A stretch of 64,000 bases of DNA from Phaeoceros laevis (lineage: Eukaryota > Anthocerotophyta > Anthocerotopsida > Notothyladales). This document shows positions 53,927 to 64,000 of this stretch, one piece after another (the first letter of the stretch is position 1; each line of letters begins with the position of its first letter). Below the pieces are notes generated by a model. That model was not told the DNA's origin and made no database searches. It worked only from the letters and a program-made list of their open reading frames with translations. A program made the position numbers and the translations under genes. The stretch covers positions 1-64,000 of the forward strand of contig JBNGIQ010008907.1 of NCBI GenBank assembly GCA_049999765.1. Direction: 5' to 3'.

Positions 53927-55130
53927 TCAGTAGACTTGTCTTATATTCATGTTGATTCTTGTGTCTTCAATATAGGCCAGGAGTGCATGTGTCATGCAGG
54001 TCTGGGAGGCCTGGAAGTCGGGCAGCTCAGACTCTGCTCCAACAAACGTGCGAGGGATGCCGTGGAAGCAGCGTCTGGTTGGACCAGCCATGAGCACGGC
54101 ATCACCACTCCGGAGGAACATGGCTACGGGTGCTTCATCCCTCGTCTCACCTCCAAGTAGAAAAATGGCTTTGCATCCTAAGCTGATGCTGACTATGGGT
54201 TTGCCCAGGTCCGCCTCCATGTCGTCAATGTGGCCGCCTAGCATGTCATCAGGTCCGTAGTAGTTGATGATTGCAGCTTCTGCGTGGAACCCTGCCTCCC
54301 CCCCAGCGGGTCTGGCGAGCCGTGCTGCCAGAGCTGCCAGATCCGCAGGAATGGGTCTGTGAGGGAGTGAGGGATTGTATTGCTTCTTGGACCAGTCAAA
54401 CTGCAAGCCCACTGTTGCCCACCGCAGCTTACGCAGCAGTGTCATTGCAGGAATTACCTTGAGGCTACTTGCACCTCCAATCTCAGCTCTTGAAAGGAAC
54501 TGCCATTTCTTGCTGTTGCGAGACTCTCCTAATCCTTGTGAGGTTTCACAACAAGCTTCCGCGCCCGCGCCCTCTGATGCCTGTGAACTCTCGCCTTGTC
54601 TGCTCAACTCTGCAAGAACACAATCATCCTGTGCTGCAGACCAGAGCTCTTCTATGGGCCCGTGCAGAGCGTCGTGATTGGTTCGGTTTGGAGGCTGGGG
54701 AAAGCTTGTCACGCACTCCTTGATCCAGTACGCTTGCTGATGCACATCCAGGGCTCCCGGGATGAAGAAGAATCCTGGCCGGTCAGCCATGGTGTAAATA
54801 GGCCACTCGAATTCCCCTTCCAGCCGAGAGACACCATTCACAGGTGCACTGGCATGGCTGAGCGACTCGCCCAACTTCCTAAAATCTAAAACCTGTAACA
54901 GATTGACAGGAGGAATCTTGGCACTGCAAGCGACAGAGCAACGCCGATAGTGAGGCCATGCGCTGGAATGAGACACTTGAGAAGCCTAGCTACCTGTATC
55001 AGCTGCCTCACATGTGCTTGGAATTCCGACGGCCCTGCGTGGTGTCATTCTTGTAACGCTTGTAGAGCTTCTCTGCGGTGCGGAAAGCCGTGCGAGCTTC
55101 GGCTCCCTGTTGCGCCTCCAGGTATCCCAT
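53927..55130 (-). CDS. ALKBH1: AlkB homolog 1-type 2OG-Fe(II) dioxygenase
   Basis: Two exons on the minus strand, 55130-55012 and 54923-53927 (phase 2), 371 aa. Start MGYLEAQQGAEARTAF, with KLYKRYKNDT preceding the intron, corresponds to the N-terminal helix of ALKBH1; exon 2 begins IAKIPPVNLLQVLDFRKL. Core: RPGFFFIPGALDVHQQAYWI, LLRKLRWATVGLQFDWSKKQ, EAAIINYYGPDDMLGGHIDD (HxD near 272-274), KAIFLLGGETRDEAPVAMFL, the distal His in RRCFHGIPR and Arg in RINMNIRQVY. The iron triad and 2-oxoglutarate Arg are intact. A low-complexity insert (about residues 160-185) precedes the WATVG block. ALKBH1 enzymes demethylate DNA or tRNA bases in nucleus, mitochondria or plastids. Divergent to the membrane protein gene at 55445. 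Confidence 0.92.
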
Positions 55131-55444
55131 CACCCCTAAAGATGGACGAAATCTGTTTCTCGGCAACAGGATCACAACGACTGGACAGCACAAAGGCTTT
55201 TGTCCGATCATGAAAGCGAGACAGCGAACAAGAGAAGCACTTCAAACAAAGGGTGTAGCGGATAAACCCTAAACCCCCAGACCTACACAGAAGGTTGCGA
55301 AGAAGCTTGTCTGGTTCAATCTGCTACCTTCTCTTGTTCAATCTGCTACAAGTAGCGTATCCCTGCAGAGAGAAGTCCTCTTGCGGGCAACATGGATGCG
55401 GGCAATTTATTCTGTGGCTACTGAGCTTATTGTGTGGCCCGACG

Positions 55445-56857
55445 ATGGCTGTAGTGGCAGCCCCTCCATCCCAAGGACTCCAAGCAGAGCTGGGCAACCG
55501 GTTGAAGTTTCAGCGTCAGGCAGACGCTGACGCAGGCCGTTCTTGGCAGTCCCTTTCTTCCAGCAGCAACTTCAGCTGTGCAGGTCTTTGGAATTTGCGG
55601 AAGACATGTCGGTTGAAGAACTCCGGAGTCGGGGTTCTTGCCAAGAATTGGTGTCAGGATTCAGTGCGCATCAACTTTTGTACGGGCCGACGGAAAGATG
55701 TGCTTGGAACGCTCCTCTCAGGATCTGTATCTTCAGGGAATTCGAAAGATGGAGCCGTCCCTGCCGGCTTCAGGAGAAGGATCACTAAGAAGGTAGACGT
55801 CTTGGTGTGGCTCTTTGCACTGCGTTGGACCACTCTGGCTACTTGGGTGGAAGATTTTGAGAGTAAACGGGATGCTTTCATGTGACCAGGTTGGTGGCAG
55901 CTGGATGAAGTATCCGCCTCCTTTCCTAATCCACGCCTCGGCAGCAGGTGCTGATGGTCCTCCAAGGAGCGAAGCAGCACCCGAAGAGGACGACATCTGG
56001 TCAAAGAGTTCGCTTCCACCTTACTTCAAGCAGTTTGCCAGGCCTCCCAAGGAAAAGTTGAATTGGGTTCTTATTGTTGGTGGTGAGTACATACCTCCTG
56101 CTCTGCAATGCTGCACCGGCTGATTTTGGATTGGTGCATAACTGATGTGTTTCCCTTGACGTGCATGGCAGGGATGCTTTTTGTCATTGCGATGAGAAAG
56201 GCTATAATGACAGAGATGGCGAGATGGGTTCTTGGCTCTGTGGCAGCCTTTGGATATATCTCTCAGGGCTCTGTAATAGCACTGGAGTGGATTGTTGACA
56301 GATACGGCCAGCATCTGGGAATCGTCCTGACACTGGCAGGCTGGGTTGTTCTTGCGCTCCAAGATGCGTACTCCTTCATCATTGACATGACCCCTGTAGG
56401 AGCTGTTCTATCATCATCAGCCTGGGTGTCAGCTGTTCTCAGTGTGGCAGATGTTGCTTCAGCAGCAGCCAGAGAGGGCTCTGGGGTCTATTTGTTTGCC
56501 GGCCTTTGGGGCCTCCTTGCAGTTCTGCGATTGGTGCCTGTCAAGGTGTTCCTTTTCGGACTCGTCGTTTTGGCAGTCCTTCAACGGGTTGTGAGGAAGA
56601 CCGACATGGTAGCAGCAGTTACGCCAATGGTGGCTGTGTTGACTGCTGTGGGAGATCCGGTGGTGAAATTGATCGCATTTGCATTGTTCCTGGCATTGGC
56701 TGTAAGGAGCTACTCCAAGTCTAGGGATAGAAGGCAGGATGAAGGGCCTACTAAAGGTAAGCAACCCCTAGTTTTAGTGCTTCTTATGGCGTGTGTAGGG
56801 ATCAGTGTAGCGGCAACAGCACTCCATGCCCGCCAGATCAAATGGATCATCGGATGA
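55445..56857 (+). CDS. Multi-pass plastid membrane protein, unknown function
   Basis: Three exons, 55445-55792, 55890-56082 and 56172-56857, in frame, 408 aa. Residues 1-115 are a Ser/Arg-rich leader of transit-peptide type (MAVVAAPPSQGLQAELGNRL). After KYPPPFLIHASAAG and an acidic stretch comes PPYFKQFARPPKEKLNWVLI. The rest is 6-8 hydrophobic spans (for example VLGSVAAFGYISQGSVIALE, LGIVLTLAGWVVLALQDAYS and VFLFGLVVLAVLQRVVRKTD). I do not recognise the family. A GTAAGC at about 56756 after GPTK could be a donor for a fourth exon, giving a different C-terminus; I used the direct stop at 56857. Confidence 0.75.
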
Positions 56858-57183
56858 AAACCCTCCTCCTGTACATTTACAATATCTGTTCATCTCTTGC
56901 CACGTCCGTTTCAGTCTGGTTCTCAGAACAACAAGGTCTTGCAGCTCGCAATTCATTGATTGCTACACAACCAAAGAGCGAAATGCAGGCATGGGGGGAA
57001 AGACGGAAGCAACCGGTCTTGCTTAGCACAGATTTTTCGAACCCAACGAAGTCTCCAGAAGAAGATGGAATGAGGAGCTGACAGACGCTATTTACGGGCA
57101 TAAGCAGCCAGGCTTGAGGGTAACACAGGCCAGATTTCCTGTTTGCTGCTCCTTCGAGAGCACGTGACACAAGCTCGGGGTCC

Positions 57184-58616
<1,433 letters not shown>

Positions 58617-58779
58617 CAGTGCCCAGCAACATGCTAGCAACCAGCCAGCAACCAGCCAGCAAACAGGTGTATTGTACATACATTGGGAGCAGAGTGTAAA
58701 TGTACAGAAAGCAGCTCGTGCTGCAGGATGTCTAGGATGGCTGTACAAACCCTCAGTTTTTGTGACATTCTTGAGAGCT

Positions 58780-60057
<1,278 letters not shown>

Positions 60058-60540
60058 TTACTAAAGCCTGCTGCAGCTGCACTGCATGCGACACAATCTT
60101 ATGCAATTCCTATAGGAAACGAGAGTGCTGAAAGACTTTGGTTCTTCACAGCAGCCTGAACAACATTCGACAGTCCTGTTTCAGTTGGGCAGCACTGGTC
60201 TACTTAATCCAGTCGGGCAGCACCTGGCCAGGCCGTCACACCATGAATTGGTGCTTAACGTGCAGTCCAGGCACTGCAGTTGCACCGCAGATTATGCCGA
60301 GATTTTCTCCGAGTGTAAACCACGTTTGCTTCTCCCGTAAAAACTGCCAACCCTGCTTCTCGCCTTGCTATTTCTGTGTGTGATGGGTCTTGATGTTATG
60401 GCCTCGTACCTTCACTAGATGAGAAACGAGGCTAGTGGTATCCCATCACTTTAAATTTGTGTTAGTGCTAGTAGTAGTATAGTACTAGGCAACGCTGTCT
60501 TGATTCTTGACAAAACTACGCTAGTTAATTAAGTTTCTTG

Positions 60541-60887
60541 CCTCCTGGTGATGGGACGCATTCGAATTACGAGCTGCTTGGGTGAGACTTGGGAGGCCTG
60601 CCCTTCCTCCTGGGGCCATGTCCTCCGAGGGAGTCAACGAAAACAGCTCAGTCCCATACCCCAGCTCTGACCACGCTGGGATGTGGGCCTGGTTAGAGCT
60701 GGGATTCGGGACGGTGCAAAAGGGGATCGATGACAACAGAAGACAGGCAGGTGCATGGAAGCAGCCTAGTCAGAACTGGCTGGAGCACAGGAAAGAGGTT
60801 CACAAGTTTACAGTAGGAGATGAGAGGCCCAGTCAAATACAGGAAGTTCGTAGGTTGTTGAAAGAATTGAGATTCGAGCTGAAGTAA
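60541..60887 (+). pseudogene. PPR remnant: both gene ends kept, middle deleted
   Basis: The first part (60548-60700) resembles exon 1 of the PPR gene at 61609: NYELLG, then ALPPGAMSSEGVNENS against VLPSEAKNMSSGPVNGNS, with a frameshift between. From 60720 it continues as the C-terminus of a PPR E2 region, AGAWKQPSQNWLEHRKEVHK then TVGDERPSQIQEVRRLLKEL, ending at a TAA. This closely matches the end of the 36529-39486 gene. An ancestral PPR gene seems to have lost nearly all its repeats in one deletion. Confidence 0.7.
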
Positions 60888-60982
60888 CAGGTTGCCAAAT
60901 ACATAGCAAACAGGCAGTCAGCCTGTAAATAATCCATCAAATCTACTCCACAGGTGAGCTAAAACCCCTCATTTGCTCCTTC

Positions 60983-61477
60983 CTATTGCGCTGCGGAAGA
61001 AGTTTGCTGCCATAGGTTGATGATGTCAGTTGCCTGGTTGAGCAGGATGATGGTGCGCTTCTTAGAAATCCACGACTTGCTCTCCAGCTTAGCCCGGAGC
61101 TCCTCCCAGGCATCCTTCCTGGGCCAAAAGTAGTAGGGACTCAAGGGCACGGACCCATGTCCTGGCACGTCCTGGTCCAGAGCTACTCCAATGTTCTTCT
61201 CCAGCCACAAGAACTTCAACACCACCCGCTGTTTGGCGATGACGGGGTTGCCCTTCTGCTGCGGAAAGGAAAGGCAAAAATGTGAAGGTCAGCTCCTCCT
61301 CGCTCAGGTGCTTGAAATGGACGCAGCAGCAGCATTACATACCTTCTTGCCACCGCCAGCTGGAGCCGCAACTGCTGGGGGCCCGTCAATCTCCAGCGCC
61401 TGGGCCCGAAATGTGGCGCACCTTCCCGCAGTCGATGTAGCAGGGGTGAAGGCAGCTAGAGCGGCCATTGTCGCCAT
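60983..61477 (-). CDS. PSRP3: Plastid-specific 30S ribosomal protein 3 (PSRP-3, cS23)
   Basis: Two exons on the minus strand, 61477-61343 and 61255-60983 (phase 0), 135 aa. Exon 1 is mainly a transit peptide ([20 protein letters not shown], then ATFRAQA). Exon 2 holds the conserved core: [60 protein letters not shown] and [12 protein letters not shown]. It is a component of the chloroplast small ribosomal subunit, homologous to Ycf65. An alternative acceptor three bases earlier would add one Gln. The start is 131 bp from the divergent PPR gene. Confidence 0.93.
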
Positions 61478-61608
61478 CCTAACCAGCTGCAGGGCTGCAG
61501 GGCCCGGGGTATGCCGGTAACTAGTGTAGTGGCCGGTACCCCTACCCTCTCCGCCGGTCGTGGCGAAATCCCTCCGGCTAAGAAAAGGTTTCTATTGAAT
61601 CATACAGT

Positions 61609-64000
61609 ATGGCACTATTGCTTGCTACTGATGGATGCATTTGGAATTATGAGCTGCTTGGGACGCCTGTGCTTCCGTCTGAGGCAAAAAATATGTCCTC
61701 TGGACCAGTCAATGGAAACAGCATTCAAGCGATTGGACCTGGAGCTGTTATGTTTGGCTACCGTGCTGCTATTCGCGTGGCCGTAATGCGGTATCATGGC
61801 AGAACTGAGTTGTTGCGGAGTCTTTAGCAGAGGACTAAGCTGGAAGTGCAATTTCAATACCTTCTCCTCTGCCAGGACGGGTGCATCCTGTGGTTCACAT
61901 TCCATTGGCTATTACGTGGAAGTACAAAAGCAGCCTCTGGAGGAGCTCTGTCCCAATTCCGCAGGATGGGAGAACAAGGTATTACCAAGTTATCCACAGC
62001 TTCAACGCTCTCCAATGCCCTGGAGCGAATCCGGTCCGAATGGGGTTTTCATTGATAGGATGAACTGCACTCCGTTAGAACAGTGTGACACCAGAGAGGT
62101 TCTGGAGTCCAACAACGCAGCGCCGGTGGATTCTTTGCCAGCTCCCTTGCCTGACGAGCAGCAAATTGGCTTGCAAGGTCCTTCGTTTGCCAGGTCAAGG
62201 GAACCGGGTGATGACATTGAGCTTCTTTGTGCCGAAGGGAAGTTGGACAAGGCTCTGGATGTCCTGTCGAGTATTGACCGGCAAGGGGATACTCCGTCAG
62301 TGGCCGAATATAGATGTGTCTTGAAGGCTTGTGCAAGCAAGAAGGACCTCTTCCAGGCTCAACGAGCATGTGCTCATTGGGCCAAACATGGGCTGTTGAA
62401 GTCCACTAGGTTTCTTGGTGAATATCTAGTGATGGCGTTGGTCAAGTGCCGGGGACTGGAAGATGCGCTCCAGGTGTTTGACATGTTGCCAGACAAAACT
62501 GTTTTCTCCTGGACAGCCATGATATCCGGGTATAGCACTGCGGGACAAGGTCACAAGGCGCTTACTATGTACAACTGCATGCGAGAGGAGGGCTTGCAGC
62601 CGGACAAGTACACCTTTGTCAGCTTATTCAAAGCTTGTGGCAGCATACCGGACCTGGAAGAGGGCAAGCGCATCCATTCTGAAGCTTTAAAATACAGGTT
62701 GGCCACTGACTTGTTTGTGGGAACCTGTCTTGTGGACATGTATGCAAAGTGTGGGAGCATTGTGGATGCAAAGAATGTGTTTGATGGGTTGTCCCAACGT
62801 GATGTTGTGTCATGGACTGCGATGCTTGCAGCGTATGCTCAGCAGGGCCAAGCAGAGGAGGCTTTTCGATTGTTTGAACAAATGCAAGATGAAGGCATGA
62901 AGCCAAGCACCCGGACGTTTGTGAGCCTGCTTCAAGCATGTGGTACAATGGGAGAAAATGAAGAAATTGTTGTTGTGGACGGCCAACTCATGAGAGTGGA
63001 GTCTCTGTGCAAGGGCAAGGCAGTGCATGCTGCTGCTTGGAGGAAGGGCCATGACTCCGACGTCTTTGTTGGTAACTGCCTGGTTAGCATGTACGGGAAG
63101 TGTGGGAGCATTGTGGATGCGCAAATTGTGTTTGATAGCTTGCACTACCAGGATGTAGTGACATGGACTGCAATGCTTACAGCACATGTTCAGCAGGACC
63201 AGGCAGAGAAGGCTTTGCAGCTGTATGAAAAGATGCTGCAGGAGGGCATGAGTCCAAACGATCGTACTATCGTGAGTGCCCTCCAAGCTTGTGCTTTGCT
63301 TGCAGACAAGGAAGATGTGCAGTCAGTCAAATGGAGATCCCTAGGAACAGGAAAGGCAATACACGCTGAAGCTCAGCGGAAGCTGTTTGCTTCAGATGTG
63401 TTCGTTGCCAACACCCTGGTAAGCATGTATGGCAAGTGTGGAAGCATTGTGGACGCACTGAATGTGTTTGATGGGTTGTCCCACCGACAGGTGGTGTCAT
63501 ACACTGCGATGCTCGCAGCATATGCAGAGCTGGGCCGAGCAGACAAAGCTTTGGAGCTCTATGAGAATATGCTGGAGGAAGGTGTGAGTCCGAATGAACG
63601 GACCTTTGTGAGCGTGCTACAGGCATGTGGCATCCTTGCTGAGAAGGAAGAGGACCTCACACCAGACGTGCAAGCCACCAAAGTGAAGTCTCTAGAACGG
63701 GGGAAGGCCATTCATGCTGATGCTCTGAGGAAGGGCTGCGACTCAGATGTGTTTGTTGGTAATACTCTTGTTAATATGTATGGAAAGTGTGGAAGCATTG
63801 CAGATGCGCAGAATGTGTTTGATGGGTTGTCTGAACGAGACGTGGTTTCATGGAATGTGATGATCGCAGCAAATGCTCAGCAGGGTCAAGGAGAAAAGGC
63901 CCTGGAGCTGTACCGAAAAATGCAAGAGGATGACCTGAGTCTAAATGAGCTAACAATCGTGTCCGTTTTGCAAGCCTGCAGCAACACAGGAAGCTTGGAT
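61609..64000 (+). CDS. PLS-class PPR protein, 3' end beyond the window
   Basis: Proposed exon 1 is 61609-61790 and exon 2 starts at 61876 (phase 2), open to the last base. The fallback start is ATG 62060 within exon 2. The leader (MALLLATDGCIWNYELLGTP...) is not repeat-like. PPR motifs begin near 62205 (IELLCAEGKLDKALDVLSSI), with VFDMLPDKTVFSWTAMISGY, LVDMYAKCGSIVDAKNVFDG and later triplets. Three L motifs show the lineage insert (about nt 62940-63020, 63290-63355 and 63630-63700). Its E/DYW status is unknown because the gene is cut. The exon 1 model is supported by the homologous remnant at 60548-60700. Confidence 0.8.

Overview
This window is nuclear DNA from a land plant. The evidence is split genes with short GT-AG introns (mostly 60-200 bp), plastid-targeted proteins (PetM, LPA2, PSRP-3, a CPBP protease), a cytosolic-type tRNA-Val(CAC), and several very long PLS-type pentatricopeptide repeat (PPR) proteins. 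Two things point to a seed-free lineage (fern, lycophyte or hornwort) rather than a flowering plant: the large, mostly intronless PPR genes with E-type C-termini, and a DYW-type domain that ends in Gly-Arg-Pro instead of Asp-Tyr-Trp. The species cannot be fixed from sequence alone.

Layout. 1-6 kb is a graveyard: a broken nepenthesin-like aspartic protease, several PPR relics, inverted repeats and a duplicated coding-like block. 6.3-7.3 kb holds a plastid CPBP (CAAX-type) protease. 7.3-11.2 kb is gene-poor and ends in a PPR pseudogene. 11.4-13.5 kb is a six-exon ceramide synthase (minus). 15-26 kb is a PPR/organelle block: a 1040-aa PPR protein, an organelle-type 5'-3' exonuclease, and a divergent pair of PPR genes that both carry an OSB-like PDF motif near the N-terminus; the second ends in a GRP-type DYW domain. 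26.4-36.4 kb is a compact housekeeping island: petM, a 24-exon DNA topoisomerase 3-alpha, a six-exon VPS25 and an 11-exon GH27 melibiase-like enzyme. 36.5-41 kb holds another PPR gene and a THEP1-type NTPase. 41-46 kb is AT-rich and nearly empty. 46.5-61.5 kb is a second dense island: F-box protein, a small membrane protein, pectin acetylesterase, a PEBP-domain protein, tRNA-Val, LPA2, an AlkB homolog (ALKBH1 type), a multi-pass plastid membrane protein, two convergent quinone/alkenal reductases and PSRP-3. The window ends inside another PPR gene.

The functional theme is organelle biology. Three intact PPR genes and one cut by the window edge, together with at least six PPR relics, show active birth and death of PPR genes. 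The three intact genes other than the GRP gene end after E/E2-like motifs. The most unusual items are the PDF-PPR architecture, the GRP-type DYW domain (a candidate U-to-C editing factor) and a recurrent insertion inside L-type PPR motifs. Exon boundaries were worked out by hand; every multi-exon model given here keeps the reading frame across all junctions.
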